A stretch of 64,000 nucleotides of DNA from Methylophilaceae bacterium (GTDB lineage: Bacteria > Pseudomonadota > Gammaproteobacteria > Burkholderiales > Methylophilaceae): positions 1 through 64,000 of the forward strand of contig JAPKBG010000002.1 in assembly GCA_028823485.1 (NCBI GenBank). The letters run 5' to 3'. The notes below the pieces were generated by a model. The model was not told the DNA's origin. It saw nothing but the letters and a program-made list of their open reading frames with translations, and searched no databases. Made by a program: the position numbers and the translations under genes. This document shows positions 36,669 through 45,977 of the stretch, one piece after another (positions within the stretch are counted from its first letter, which is position 1; each line of letters opens with the position of its first letter).

Positions 36669-37691
36669 ATGGCCAGACCGTTTAAAAAACCACAAGACAA
36701 ACCCGCACCACGTAGGCCAGCGCCTGTAGAGGGTGACACGCCAGAACCAACGCAACGTTTACATAAACTATTAGCGATGGCAGGCATGGGCTCGCGTCGT
36801 GATATGGAAACACTGATTGAAAGTGGTCGTGTATTGGTCAATGGTGAAGTAGCGCAATTAGGCGTTGGTGTCAGTAAATATGATGAAGTGCGCGTTGATA
36901 ATCGCGTCGTTCGACTCTCTTTCACACCAGAGCTACCGCAAGTCTTAATCTATCATAAGCCTGATGATGAAATCGTCAGTGCATCAGACCCGGAAGGCCG
37001 CGCCAGCGTGTTTGATAAACTGCCAAAAATCAAAGACGCTAAATGGATTGCCATTGGCCGTTTGGATATGAATACCTCCGGCTTATTAATCTTTACCACA
37101 TCAGGAGATCTAGCCAATCGCTTTATGCACCCACGCTATGAAGTGGAGCGTGAGTACGCAGTACGTGTTTTTGGTGAATTGACCGACGAGCAAATGGAAA
37201 TGCTTACGCAAGGCATTGAGCTAGAAGATGGCCCTGCCGCTTTTGATGTGATTACCGCACAAGGTGGTGAAGGATCCAACCACTGGTATCAAGTGATTCT
37301 ACGCGAAGGCCGTAACCGTGAAGTGCGTCGTTTATTCGAAGCCTTCCAAATGCCAGTCAGCCGCTTGATGCGCGTACGCTTTGGTCCAGTCACATTGCCA
37401 TCACGTGTGAAACGTGGGGGCATGTTGAAGCTAGAAGCTAAACAAGTGATTGGCCTAATGGAATGGGCGGGTTTAGAAGTGCCAAAAGCACCGCCAAGAC
37501 AGTTGAATCAACGCGAAAGAGATAAAGCGACCACTGTATTTACACCGAAAGTGCGTAAGCGCAGAGGCGGCGTATTGGAGCACCCACCGCAAGAAAGAAG
37601 TGCGGATGGCAAGCCTGTCGCTAAAAGAAAACCAAGCGCAACAATCTCACCGAAAAGAAAACCGCCTAAGAACAGACGTATTAGAAGTTAG
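36669..37691 (+). CDS. rluB: 23S rRNA pseudouridine(2605) synthase
   Basis: This RsuA-family enzyme isomerises a uridine in 23S rRNA. The 340 residues have a basic low-complexity N-tail (KKPQDKPAPRRP), an S4 RNA-binding domain (around 30-90) and the catalytic domain with GRLDMNTSGLLIFTTSGDLA, where the Asp of RLD is catalytic. A REGRNREVRRLFEA motif follows. The C-terminal ~65 residues are Lys/Arg/Pro-rich and disordered, as in RluB. The neighbourhood scpAB-rluB is conserved. It converges with prmB 2 bp away. Confidence 0.94.
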   Translation: MARPFKKPQDKPAPRRPAPVEGDTPEPTQRLHKLLAMAGMGSRRDMETLIESGRVLVNGEVAQLGVGVSKYDEVRVDNRVVRLSFTPELPQVLIYHKPDDEIVSASDPEGRASVFDKLPKIKDAKWIAIGRLDMNTSGLLIFTTSGDLANRFMHPRYEVEREYAVRVFGELTDEQMEMLTQGIELEDGPAAFDVITAQGGEGSNHWYQVILREGRNREVRRLFEAFQMPVSRLMRVRFGPVTLPSRVKRGGMLKLEAKQVIGLMEWAGLEVPKAPPRQLNQRERDKATTVFTPKVRKRRGGVLEHPPQERSADGKPVAKRKPSATISPKRKPPKNRRIRS

Positions 37692-37693
37692 GT

Positions 37694-38617
37694 TTAGCTG
37701 CTTGCTTCAGTAGCCAGTAGTTGTGCTTTGGTGAGTAAAAAAACAAACTGATCGCCAGCACTAGTATCTAACCAAACGAATGGTACTGCGGGATAAGCCT
37801 CCAGTAGCGCCTCCCTGTTATGCCCAATCTCGACTATCAACACACCTTCATCTGTTAGGTAATTAGCAGCTTCACGTAGGATAGTGTGCGTGTGGTCTAA
37901 ACCATCCGTGCCACTACCTAAAGCTAGTTGCGGTTCATTGCGGTATTCCGTTGGTAGTACCGCCATGCTAGGTGCGTCTACGTAAGGTGGGTTGCTAATC
38001 AATACATCGTAAGTTTTACCCGCTAATGCGGTAAACATATCCGATTGTATAGCGGTGACTTGTTCTTCTAGGCCATAGTTGGCGATATTGATATTGCTGA
38101 CGTCTATTGCATCGGGTGAGATGTCGATGACGTCGACGGTTGCATCTGGGAACGCATGCGCGAGTAAGATGCCTAAACAACCACTACCTGCGCAAAGGTC
38201 TGCTGCACTCTCCACCATTTCTGGAAATTCAATCCACGGGGTGAGGCTATCATCAAGTAATAACTCAGCGATAAAAGAACGCGGTACCAGTACGCGTTCA
38301 TCCACATAAAATTTAAAGTCGTGTAGCCATGCTTCTTTGACTAAGTAGGCGGTTGGTGTGTGGTTGGTGACACGTTGTTCGATTAAGTTGGCAAGGTGGT
38401 CACGTTCTGTTGATGTGATGTTGGCATCTAGAAAATTTTCTAGCGTATCCATTGGTAAGTGTAAACCACTCATGATAAGCCAGATGGCTTCGTCATAGCT
38501 ATTATCTGCACCGTGGCCGTAAAAGATATCGGATACTTCGAACTGGCTGACGGCATAGCGAATCCAGTCGCGTATGGTTGATAGCTCCATTGATAATGTG
38601 ATTGCCACCTTATGCAC
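37694..38617 (-). CDS. prmB: 50S ribosomal protein L3 N5-glutamine methyltransferase
   Basis: This HemK-type methyltransferase modifies a Gln of ribosomal protein L3. The 307 residues show SAM motif [16 protein letters not shown] and the catalytic NPPY in [12 protein letters not shown]. The [13 protein letters not shown] segment, in place of PRPDTE, marks PrmB rather than PrmC. The start at 38617 is GTG, preceded by AGGA and overlapping the dapE stop by 8 bp. An ATG nine codons later (38590) is an alternative. It is the last gene of the dapD-arsC-dapE-prmB run. Confidence 0.93.
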   Translation of the reverse strand: MHKVAITLSMELSTIRDWIRYAVSQFEVSDIFYGHGADNSYDEAIWLIMSGLHLPMDTLENFLDANITSTERDHLANLIEQRVTNHTPTAYLVKEAWLHDFKFYVDERVLVPRSFIAELLLDDSLTPWIEFPEMVESAADLCAGSGCLGILLAHAFPDATVDVIDISPDAIDVSNINIANYGLEEQVTAIQSDMFTALAGKTYDVLISNPPYVDAPSMAVLPTEYRNEPQLALGSGTDGLDHTHTILREAANYLTDEGVLIVEIGHNREALLEAYPAVPFVWLDTSAGDQFVFLLTKAQLLATEASS

Positions 38618-39770
38618 CGTTTCCTAGTAGGATTTCCATGGTTTTCTTATACGTTTCTTTTAGTGGTTCGATACAGTCTAGGCCGACGCATTCATTCAGC
38701 TTGTGAATCGTTTTGTTCAGTGGGCCAAATTCAACCACCTCTTTACTAATATCTGCAATAAAGCGCCCATCCGATGTGCCGCCTGTTGTCGACAACTCTG
38801 GCGTCACATTGTAGCTATGTTTAATCGCGGCGGTAATGGCGCTAGAGAGCGCGCCTCCAGGTGTGATATAGCTTTGGTTATGCTCCCATTTAATGTCGTA
38901 TTCTAATCCGTGGCTATCTAAGATCGCTAACACGCGTGACTTGAGGTTGGCTTCGGTACTGCCTTCGCCGTTATATTCAGGGCAATATCGGAAGTTAAAG
39001 ATAATCTCTAGTTCACCTGGCACGACATTGGTTGCACCTGTACCGCCATTGATATTGCTGATTTGCCAGCTGGTAGGTGGGAAGTAAGGGTTACCTTCAT
39101 CCCACACGGTCCCCACCATTTCTTTAATGGCAGGGGAGGCTAGGTGGATTGGGTTTTTAACTAAGTGCGGATAAGCAATATGACCTTGCACACCTTTGAC
39201 GGTTAAGTAACAGCTTAATGAGCCACGACGACCATTTTTAATCATATCGCCAACGACTTGGTTCGAGGTTGGTTCACCAACGACACAATAATCAATCAGC
39301 TCATTACGTGCTTTGAGTGTTTCAACGATTTTAACCGTGCCGTGCGTGGCAGCGGCTTCTTCATCGGCGGTAATTAGTAAGCCGATAGAACCGTTATGAT
39401 TTGGATTCTCAGCAACAAACTCTTCTATGCTAGTGATAAAAGCGGCCAGTGAAGTTTTCATATCCGATGCGCCACGGGCGTAAAGCATGCCGTCTTTAAT
39501 CGTCGGTTCAAATGGCGGCGTATGCCATTGGTCTAGTGGGCCTGTTGGTACGACATCGGTATGACCAGCAAATACAAGCAATGGGCCTTCTGTGCCACGA
39601 CGGGCAAAGAAATTATCGACATCGCCAAAGCGCATACGCTCGATTTTAAAACCAAGCGGCTCTAAGCGTGAAATCATTAGGTCTTGGCAGCCTTTATCTT
39701 CAGGAGTGACAGAATCTCTAGCCAATAGATCTAACGTTAACTCTAATGTTTTGTTTGACGTGATGCTCAT
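38610..39770 (-). CDS. dapE: Succinyl-diaminopimelate desuccinylase
   Basis: DapE hydrolyses N-succinyl-LL-DAP, feeding lysine and peptidoglycan synthesis. This 386-residue M20 metallopeptidase has its ligands in [22 protein letters not shown] and ITADEEAAA, with GGTSDGRFI near the C-terminus. It overlaps the ArsC-like gene by 4 bp and prmB by 8 bp, so the group is tightly coupled. dapD, which makes the succinyl intermediate, lies upstream in the same direction. Confidence 0.96.
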   Translation of the reverse strand: MSITSNKTLELTLDLLARDSVTPEDKGCQDLMISRLEPLGFKIERMRFGDVDNFFARRGTEGPLLVFAGHTDVVPTGPLDQWHTPPFEPTIKDGMLYARGASDMKTSLAAFITSIEEFVAENPNHNGSIGLLITADEEAAATHGTVKIVETLKARNELIDYCVVGEPTSNQVVGDMIKNGRRGSLSCYLTVKGVQGHIAYPHLVKNPIHLASPAIKEMVGTVWDEGNPYFPPTSWQISNINGGTGATNVVPGELEIIFNFRYCPEYNGEGSTEANLKSRVLAILDSHGLEYDIKWEHNQSYITPGGALSSAITAAIKHSYNVTPELSTTGGTSDGRFIADISKEVVEFGPLNKTIHKLNECVGLDCIEPLKETYKKTMEILLGNGA

Positions 39771-40132
39771 GCGAATAGCTCCTGATAAATCTCTTCTTTA
39801 AAGCCTAAGCTCATTACTTGACCATCTTTTTCTAAAATAGGGCGTTTAATCACGGAAGTTTTTTCCATCATCAATGCACAAGCACTGCTGTTATCAGTGA
39901 TGCTTTCTTTTACTTCATCTTCCAACTTGCGCCATGTCATGCCAGCACGGTTGACGAGTTTTTCCCAAGGTTGTTGGGTGAGCCAGTTGCTAATCGTTAC
40001 TTCATCAATGCCATCTTTTTTGAAGTTGTGAAAAGAGTGTTCGATGTTGTTTTCATCTAGCCAAACGCGGGCTTTTTTGACGGTGTTGCAATTAGGGATG
40101 CCGTAGAGTTTCATATGCTTTTTGTGGGCCAT
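39767..40132 (-). CDS. ArsC/Spx/YffB-family protein
   Basis: This 121-residue thioredoxin-fold protein has [20 protein letters not shown] at the N-terminus, with a single Cys in the usual redox position, and ending near [20 protein letters not shown]. The motif matches the YffB branch of the ArsC family rather than a true arsenate reductase. The function of YffB-type proteins is unproven, and a glutathione-related role has been suggested. It is encoded between dapD and dapE, overlapping dapE by 4 bp. This neighbourhood (yffB-dapE) also occurs in E. coli. Confidence 0.9.
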   Translation of the reverse strand: MAHKKHMKLYGIPNCNTVKKARVWLDENNIEHSFHNFKKDGIDEVTISNWLTQQPWEKLVNRAGMTWRKLEDEVKESITDNSSACALMMEKTSVIKRPILEKDGQVMSLGFKEEIYQELFA

Positions 40133-40363
40133 TAAGTAATTAATGCCATTTTAACAGCTAGCCATGGGATGTGTCGTTGTTACCTATTTTTTGGCTTTTT
40201 AATTTTTGGAATAGGCGGTTCGAAGTCAATCTGCAATTATTTGTATTGTAAAGCCATTTATTCCATAAATATTTAGTATTTAAGACTCAGAAATTGCTCG
40301 CCAGGTGATGGCTGAGCGGTATGAATGGGGGTCATGAATAGAGCGAACCATACGCATGTAAAC

Positions 40364-40386
40364 GGCAAGTGCAAGACGCACTTACC
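40364..40386 (-). terminator. Possible terminator hairpin after dapD
   Basis: GGCAAGTGC and GCACTTACC flank AAGAC, a 9-bp stem with one imperfect pair, 19 bp beyond the dapD stop. No long T-run follows on the minus strand (only GTTT), so termination is uncertain. The remaining 40133-40363 shows no gene or other signal. Confidence 0.4.
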
Positions 40387-40405
40387 ATTTAATGAAGATT
40401 GTAAA

Positions 40406-41245
40406 CTAAATGCCGCGCAATAGTTCGTTGATGCCGACTTTGCTTAGTGTTTTTGCGTCCACTTTCTTTACGATAACTGCACAGTAAAGACTGTAGCTAC
40501 CGTCTTTTGAAGGCAGGTTGCCAGAAACAACCACTGAGCCAGCTGGGATGCGGCCATAAGTGACTTCACCTGTTTCACGATCGTAAATCTTAGTTGATTG
40601 ACCAATGTAAACACCCATTGAAATCACGCTGTTATCTTCAACGACAACACCTTCAACGACTTCTGAACGCGCGCCGATAAAGCAGTTATCACCAATAATG
40701 GTTGGACCAGCTTGTAATGGCTCTAATACACCACCAATGCCAACGCCGCCAGACAAGTGAACATTTTTACCAATTTGTGCACATGAGCCAACGGTTGCCC
40801 ATGTATCAACCATCGTGCCTTCGCCTACATAGGCACCAATGTTTACGTATGAAGGCATTAATACTGCATTTTTACCGACAAATGAACCACGACGTGCAAT
40901 AGCGTTTGGTACTACACGGAAACCACCGTCTTTAAAATCTTGCTCAGTATAGTTAGCAAATTTTGTTGGCACTTTATCAAAGTACTTAGCAACGCCGTCA
41001 TCTAATAAGACATTGTCTTCTAAGCGGAAAGATAATAATACCGCCATTTTTAACCATTGATGTACTTCCCAGTTTTGTGTATCGCCGATGCGAGAAGCAA
41101 CGCGCAATGTGCCTGAGTCTAAATCGGCTAGTACGCTTTCAACAGTCGATTTAACTTCTGCTGTTGCATTGGCTGGGTTGATGTTAGCGCGATCTTCAAA
41201 AGCGGCTTCGATAATACTCTGACGTGGTTCCATAAGAATTTCCAA
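40406..41245 (-). CDS. dapD: Tetrahydrodipicolinate N-succinyltransferase
   Basis: DapD succinylates tetrahydrodipicolinate in the succinylase branch of lysine/DAP synthesis. The protein is 279 residues. The middle forms a left-handed beta helix of hexapeptide repeats (e.g. [20 protein letters not shown], then [20 protein letters not shown] and [20 protein letters not shown]). The N-terminal helical domain and the C-terminal VVSGNLPS segment are typical. It lies 273 bp upstream of the ArsC-like gene, so co-transcription with dapE is likely only if the intervening hairpin does not terminate. Confidence 0.96.
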   Translation of the reverse strand: MEILMEPRQSIIEAAFEDRANINPANATAEVKSTVESVLADLDSGTLRVASRIGDTQNWEVHQWLKMAVLLSFRLEDNVLLDDGVAKYFDKVPTKFANYTEQDFKDGGFRVVPNAIARRGSFVGKNAVLMPSYVNIGAYVGEGTMVDTWATVGSCAQIGKNVHLSGGVGIGGVLEPLQAGPTIIGDNCFIGARSEVVEGVVVEDNSVISMGVYIGQSTKIYDRETGEVTYGRIPAGSVVVSGNLPSKDGSYSLYCAVIVKKVDAKTLSKVGINELLRGI

Positions 41246-41336
41246 ATAAATGAGGTGGTTTAAAAGATTATATAAATCTTAGTTGTAATAATAAAGGCGC
41301 TATTTTAACGCAAACCGCGCATCTGCCAAAAACATA

Positions 41337-41365
41337 AAAAACGCGCACACCCAATGTACGCGCTT
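41337..41365 (-). terminator. Intrinsic terminator after the M48 peptidase gene
   Basis: On the minus strand AAAGCGCGTACA pairs with TGTGCGCGTTTT through a 5-nt loop, with two G-T wobbles. The sequence continues into TTTTTTATGTTTTT. It lies 22 bp beyond the peptidase stop and before dapD. Confidence 0.75.
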
Positions 41366-41387
41366 TAGATGAACGTAACGTAGTTTG

Positions 41388-42203
41388 TTATTTACGTTTT
41401 GCTGCCAAGTATAAAGGGCGTACTTTTGGCGCTAGTGCTTTTAAATCTGTAATGCGGCTTTCACTGGCAGGGTGAGTGCTTAAAAATTCAGGTGGCGAGT
41501 TTTTGCTCTGCGCACCCATTTTTTGCCATAATGTGACAGCAGCATCAGGGTTGTAACCAGCACGGGCTGCCAGCTCGAGTCCAATACGGTCTGATTCACG
41601 CTCTTGTTCGCGACCGTTAGGTAGAAAAAAAAACGATTGGCTACCTAAACTAGCACCTTTCATGGCAATGCCAGCACCAGCACCGTTGCCAACAAAAGTT
41701 GCTAACGCTTGCAAACCCAATTGGTAAAAATAAGCTTGCGACATACGCTCACGACCATGCTCACGCAACGCATGGGCAATCTCATGACCAATCACCGCAG
41801 CAAGCTCGTCATCAGTTGCGTTGATTTTTTCAACCAAGCCAGAAAGTACCATGATTTTTCCACCAGGCATGCAGTAAGCATTCAGTTGATCATTTTTCTC
41901 TACATTGACTTCCCAAGCCCATTTTTTTGCATCAGGTCTAAAGACACCGACTTGCGCAATCAAACGTTGAGAAATCGTATTGACACGGTTATACATCGCT
42001 TTGTCTACATTCAGCGTTGATTTTTTCTTGGCTACAGATAGTGTTTCAGTGTAAGCCTGTGCAGACATTTGGTTGACTTGTGATGCTGGCATTACCAAGA
42101 ATTGTGAGCGTGTTACACCCGATGCACTACTGTTGGTTGTCGTTGCACAACCACCTAGCTGCAAGGCTACAGACGCAACTAAAACGGAAATAAACTTTTT
42201 CAT
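41388..42203 (-). CDS. M48-family metallopeptidase, lipoprotein
   Basis: This 271-residue protein has a lipoprotein signal (LQLGGCATT, lipidated Cys19) and the zinc motif GHEIAHALREHGRE (His140, His144). A downstream Glu ligand is probable in REQERESDRIG. It resembles YcaL/LoiP-type outer-membrane M48 proteases, with the usual THPASESRI motif near the C-terminus. The likely role is envelope protein quality control, by family inference. It is monocistronic, with a clear terminator. Confidence 0.92.
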   Translation of the reverse strand: MKKFISVLVASVALQLGGCATTTNSSASGVTRSQFLVMPASQVNQMSAQAYTETLSVAKKKSTLNVDKAMYNRVNTISQRLIAQVGVFRPDAKKWAWEVNVEKNDQLNAYCMPGGKIMVLSGLVEKINATDDELAAVIGHEIAHALREHGRERMSQAYFYQLGLQALATFVGNGAGAGIAMKGASLGSQSFFFLPNGREQERESDRIGLELAARAGYNPDAAVTLWQKMGAQSKNSPPEFLSTHPASESRITDLKALAPKVRPLYLAAKRK

Positions 42204-42328
42204 TGAAAGTCCTTAAATCTCAAATTTCAAAAATAACAAGCTATATTAACGGATGGCTTTAGTAATTGGTTGAACCATTTATTAAACTTTTACTTATGTG
42301 CAGTATTTCAAACCGCATGATTACTTGG

Positions 42329-43543
42329 TTAGTTTTTTGTGACGTTAGCTTCTACTTTTCCGTGATGGAGTTGAATGTTTAACGCTTGTCCGATATGTGT
42401 TTGCTGACTATGGGTTAATGGTTTGTTATCGACAGAGACAATTGCGTAGCCTCTAGATAGTACCGCTTCAGGACTAAGCTGCGCCACACTGCTCTTTAGT
42501 TGATTAAAATGCTGTTGATGTTTGTTGAGTACTTGCTTCGTTGCATAGTTGAGACGGCTTTGTAATTGCTTCACATTACCCATTTGATTTTTTAATTTTT
42601 GCGCAGGAGAGATAAGTCGTTGCGCTAAAAAGTCTAATCGTTGTGACTGCTGATTCAGGTTTAATACTATCTGACGGTTTAATTGTTGCGCAATGTTGCT
42701 CAATTTCTGTTTTAAGTGGCCCATATCTTGGCATGCTAATTCAGCAGCAGCGGTTGGGGTGGCTGCGCGACTATCTGCAACAAAATCACAAATCGTAAAA
42801 TCAGTTTCGTGGCCAACGCCACTAATAGTTGGAATGGTGCAGTTAGCAATCGCACGCGCAACAATCTCTTCATTAAACTGCCATAAGTCTTCTATGCTAC
42901 CGCCACCGCGACAGATAATTAGGGTATCGACCTCTTGCCGCGCATTGGCATTGTTAATGGTGCTAGCGATTGTGGCTGCGGCACTTTTGCCTTGTACAGG
43001 GGTTGGGTAGATGATGACTTTTATGTTTGGGTTACGACGGTTAAGCGTGGTGAGTACATCACGTAAAGCCGCTGCATCAGGCGAGGTTACAATGCCTATC
43101 GTTTTTGCATGCGCTGGAATGGCTTGTTTGCGTGCGGCCTCAAACAATCCTTCTTGCTGCAGCTGACGTTTTAATTGTTCAAACTTTTCAAATAGGTCGC
43201 CGAGCCCCGCTTGCCTGATTGATTCTACGGTGAGTTGAAAGTCACCACGGGCTTCATATAGTGTAACGGTTGCACGTGCTTCGATTTTATCGCCTTCACG
43301 TGGCGTAAAGTCGGTATAGCTATTACGGCCTTTAAACATCACGCATCGCACCTGTGCGCCAGCATCTTTCAGTGAAAAATACCAGTGCCCACTGGCGGCG
43401 CGAGTGAAGTTGGAAACTTCACCAGAAACCCAGTTTAATGGAAAGCTCGCCTGTAACACATCACGGGCTAAGCGATTTAATTCGCTAACTGAAAGAACTT
43501 TTTGCGGAATCTTTTGGAAGCTAAAGCTGTCATAATCTGCCAT
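42329..43543 (-). CDS. xseA: Exodeoxyribonuclease VII large subunit
   Basis: XseA, with XseB, degrades single-stranded DNA. The 404 residues show the N-terminal OB fold (LSVSELNRLARDVL, WVSGEVSNFTRAASGHWYF, RCVMFKGR). The catalytic core reads IGIVTSPDAAALRDVLTTLN, then IICRGGGSIEDLWQFNEE and SGVGHETDFTICDFVAD. A coiled-coil C-terminal region follows. xseB is not adjacent. It is slightly shorter than E. coli XseA (456), mostly in the coiled-coil part. Confidence 0.96.
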   Translation of the reverse strand: MADYDSFSFQKIPQKVLSVSELNRLARDVLQASFPLNWVSGEVSNFTRAASGHWYFSLKDAGAQVRCVMFKGRNSYTDFTPREGDKIEARATVTLYEARGDFQLTVESIRQAGLGDLFEKFEQLKRQLQQEGLFEAARKQAIPAHAKTIGIVTSPDAAALRDVLTTLNRRNPNIKVIIYPTPVQGKSAAATIASTINNANARQEVDTLIICRGGGSIEDLWQFNEEIVARAIANCTIPTISGVGHETDFTICDFVADSRAATPTAAAELACQDMGHLKQKLSNIAQQLNRQIVLNLNQQSQRLDFLAQRLISPAQKLKNQMGNVKQLQSRLNYATKQVLNKHQQHFNQLKSSVAQLSPEAVLSRGYAIVSVDNKPLTHSQQTHIGQALNIQLHHGKVEANVTKN

Positions 43544-43622
43544 AGTTCGTATTATCCATTACAATCTAGCAATCACGAAGTCTGTATGACCAAATTTAAG
43601 ATAATAAATATTAGGAATTTTT

Positions 43623-44132
43623 ATGTGTGAAAAACTGTGCGCTTTTTTAACCGGCAAGACAGGGTATTTACTAGGTTTTATTGGCTGCTTCCTGATTGTC
43701 GCTTTAGCGTTATTGATTCAGACCCAGTATGAGTTAAACCCGTGCCCACTCTGTATTTTTCAACGGATTATCTTCATGAGTTTGGGTGTTTTGTTTTTGA
43801 TTGCAGCCTTTATTCCACCAGCTAGCAGCATGAAAAAAGCATTCACAGGCTTACAAGTGTTAACGGCTTTAGGCGGCGTCGGTGTAGCCATTCGCCATTG
43901 GTATCTGCAAGCAAACAAAGAGAGCATGATTGCTGATTGCGGAGTTGGCTTTGATTATATGTTTGAGAATTTTCCGTTAGAAAAGGCACTTAAATTAGTC
44001 TTCAGAGGCACTGGGGATTGTGCATCTATTGATTGGACGTTCTTAGGGTTAACGCTGCCACAACTTGGGTTGATAAGCTTCGCTGCCTGTGCTGTGTATG
44101 CTATTTATTTATTGAAGCTAAACACTCAATAA
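43623..44132 (+). CDS. dsbB: Disulfide bond formation protein B
   Basis: DsbB re-oxidises DsbA and passes electrons to quinone. The 169-residue protein has four helices. The first periplasmic loop carries the CxxC pair (Cys41, Cys44 in NPCPLCIFQR) and the second loop carries Cys106 (IADCGVG) and Cys133 (GTGDCAS), so both redox pairs are present. It is a stand-alone gene. The second loop also contains a conserved-looking RHWYLQ segment. Confidence 0.94.
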   Translation: MCEKLCAFLTGKTGYLLGFIGCFLIVALALLIQTQYELNPCPLCIFQRIIFMSLGVLFLIAAFIPPASSMKKAFTGLQVLTALGGVGVAIRHWYLQANKESMIADCGVGFDYMFENFPLEKALKLVFRGTGDCASIDWTFLGLTLPQLGLISFAACAVYAIYLLKLNTQ

Positions 44133-44153
44133 CTATACGGTAACCAGTTCAGC

Positions 44154-44907
44154 CTACTTGGCTGTCAAGCGTGCAATTTCTTCTTGCGCTTGGACGAGTT
44201 GGTATTCCAACACTATCTCATTATAGAATGTGAAGTTATCCCACACGTTTGGCGGTAACTGAAAATGCATGAGTAGCTCTTTTTGCTCTTGCGCCACATA
44301 ATAGCGATTGACTGCGTCAAAGTATGCAAGTACATAGCCTTTGCTAAGATAAGTATGGCTTCCATTTCTGATGGTTGGGTCTGGGGCTACCTGGCCATAC
44401 GGCTTCAAGGACAACAACCCATGGTCGGTGTGCTTCCCAGTTTACCCTTTGTAGTATGTTGTAGTCCACGCCCTCGATATCAATACAAAGTAGGTGTCAG
44501 TCAGTCACATCAGGTTGCGCCTCGATGATGGTGTTAAGCGTAACCTGTTCAACCGTTTTAACGTGAGTCGGTTCATGGCCATTTTCCTTCCAATACGCTA
44601 CCGATGCCTTAGACTCTGTACTAATCTGCCTAGCGTTGAATACATGAAACTCTAAATCACCACTTTCGTTGCTGACGGCCTGGTCTAACAACACGTCTCC
44701 AGAGCGGGTTTTACGCCACATTTTGAGCAGCTCTTCTGATACATTTGGCTCAACTGCAATGCCAGTCCAGCCACTTGTATATAAACCATAAGTATTGCTA
44801 TCAGCAACGGGTAAACAAGCGCAAACATCAACATAAAAACCTTGCTCAATATCAGCAAACGCACGTTGAATGAGTACATCTTCAAAATTGCGAGTGTAAC
44901 AAATCAT
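44154..44907 (-). pseudogene. FkbM-family methyltransferase, broken by a nonsense codon and a frameshift
   Basis: The N-terminal 136 codons read MICYTRNFEDVLIQRAF and YVDVCACLPVADSNTYGLYT, matching the FkbM methyltransferase start (family Y-NFEDV, DVGA-HP--DS-T). An in-frame TGA at 44497-44499 interrupts it, yet homology continues in the same frame (LLCIDIEGVDYNILQRVNWE, RPWVVVLEAVWPGSP). Near 44345 the frame shifts (KPYLS then a stop) and homology resumes in another frame as LSKGYVLAYFDAVNRYYVA, to a stop at 44154. The SAM motif glycine is already replaced by Cys. It was once probably a glycan or lipid O-methyltransferase. The two lesions argue against a sequencing error alone. Confidence 0.8.
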
Positions 44908-45054
44908 GTTTGATCCTTAAATATGGTCTTTTTATAACCATCTCATGGTAGCAAGCGCTGTTTGAGGTTCGTTGCTTTAATCAAGCAGCCTTGAAGTGAT
45001 TTTATGTACTACTGTTACTCGGAATAGAAAAGTGAACGGCTTGCGTTTTAACGC

Positions 45055-45060
45055 TATAAT
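45055..45060 (+). promoter_or_regulatory. Candidate -10 box directly before cysM
   Basis: TATAAT ends 7 bp before the cysM ATG. A weak -35 (GTGAAC, 45032-45037) lies 17 bp upstream of it. If used, transcription would begin at or next to the ATG, giving a leaderless or nearly leaderless mRNA. No Shine-Dalgarno is seen before the ATG, which agrees. Confidence 0.4.
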
Positions 45061-45067
45061 TTAAACT

Positions 45068-45958
45068 ATGAATATAAAAACAATTAACGATTTTGTTGGT
45101 AATACGCCGCTCGTGGCTTTGCAACGGATGCAAGGTGAAACGAGCAATACCATTTTGTTGAAACTAGAAGGTAACAATCCTGCGGGTTCAGTTAAAGATA
45201 GGCCTGCGCATAGCATGATTACGCGTGCAGAAGCGCGTGGGGATATTCAGCCAGGCGATACGCTAATTGAAGCGACTAGTGGTAATACAGGTATTGCCCT
45301 AGCGATGGTGGCGGCGATGCGCGGCTATAAAATGATTTTAGTCATGCCGGAGAATCAAAGTATTGAACGTCGGCAAAGTATGGCCGCCTATGGTGCGGAG
45401 TTGGTGCTGACACCAACGGATGGTAGTATTGAGCTAGCGCGGGATGTTGCCATGAAGATGCAATCTGAAGGTGAAGGCATTGTATTAGATCAGTTTAGCA
45501 ATATGGATAATCCGCAAGCACATTATGAAGGCACTGGTCCAGAAATCTGGCGTGATACCGAAGGCAAGGTGACACACTTTGTTTCTAGTATGGGCACGAC
45601 GGGTACGATTATGGGCACGTCACGTTTTCTAAAAGAACAGAATGCCAACATTAAGATTATCGGGGTGCAGCCAGAAGTGGGCTCACAAATTCCAGGTATA
45701 CGTAAATGGACAGAAGCGTATTTGCCCTCTATTTATGATAAAGCGCGCGTCGACGATATTAGGCTAGTCAATCAAAAAAAAGCAGAAAACACCACACGTA
45801 AACTCGCAACACAAGAAGGTATCTTCGCTGGCATCTCTAGTGGCGGTGCGTTGTATACTGCATTGCAGCTATCTAAAACAGTCGAAAATGCTGTCATTGT
45901 TAGCATCGTCTGTGATCGTGGTGACCGTTACCTTTCCACAGGTGTGTTCCCAGCTTAG
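45068..45958 (+). CDS. cysM: Cysteine synthase B
   Basis: This PLP enzyme makes cysteine (or S-sulfocysteine from thiosulfate) from O-acetylserine. The 296 residues have the Schiff-base Lys43 in NPAGSVKDRPA, the phosphate-binding TSGNTGIAL and the GTTGTIMGTSR loop. Motif wording (GNNPAGSVKDRPA) fits CysM better than CysK. The start is an ATG with no evident ribosome-binding site. The ydbH-like gene follows after 19 bp. Confidence 0.94.
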   Translation: MNIKTINDFVGNTPLVALQRMQGETSNTILLKLEGNNPAGSVKDRPAHSMITRAEARGDIQPGDTLIEATSGNTGIALAMVAAMRGYKMILVMPENQSIERRQSMAAYGAELVLTPTDGSIELARDVAMKMQSEGEGIVLDQFSNMDNPQAHYEGTGPEIWRDTEGKVTHFVSSMGTTGTIMGTSRFLKEQNANIKIIGVQPEVGSQIPGIRKWTEAYLPSIYDKARVDDIRLVNQKKAENTTRKLATQEGIFAGISSGGALYTALQLSKTVENAVIVSIVCDRGDRYLSTGVFPA

Positions 45959-45977
45959 GCTTACCTTTAATATCATT

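Noticed and set aside
40210-40235. GGTTCGAA, resembling a tRNA T-arm
   Set aside because: The flanks do not pair and no acceptor, D or anticodon arm is visible.
45840-45977. Longer frame for the YdbH-like gene starting inside cysM
   Set aside because: The signal peptide begins at ATG 45978, directly after cysM, so the upstream part is out-of-frame cysM sequence.
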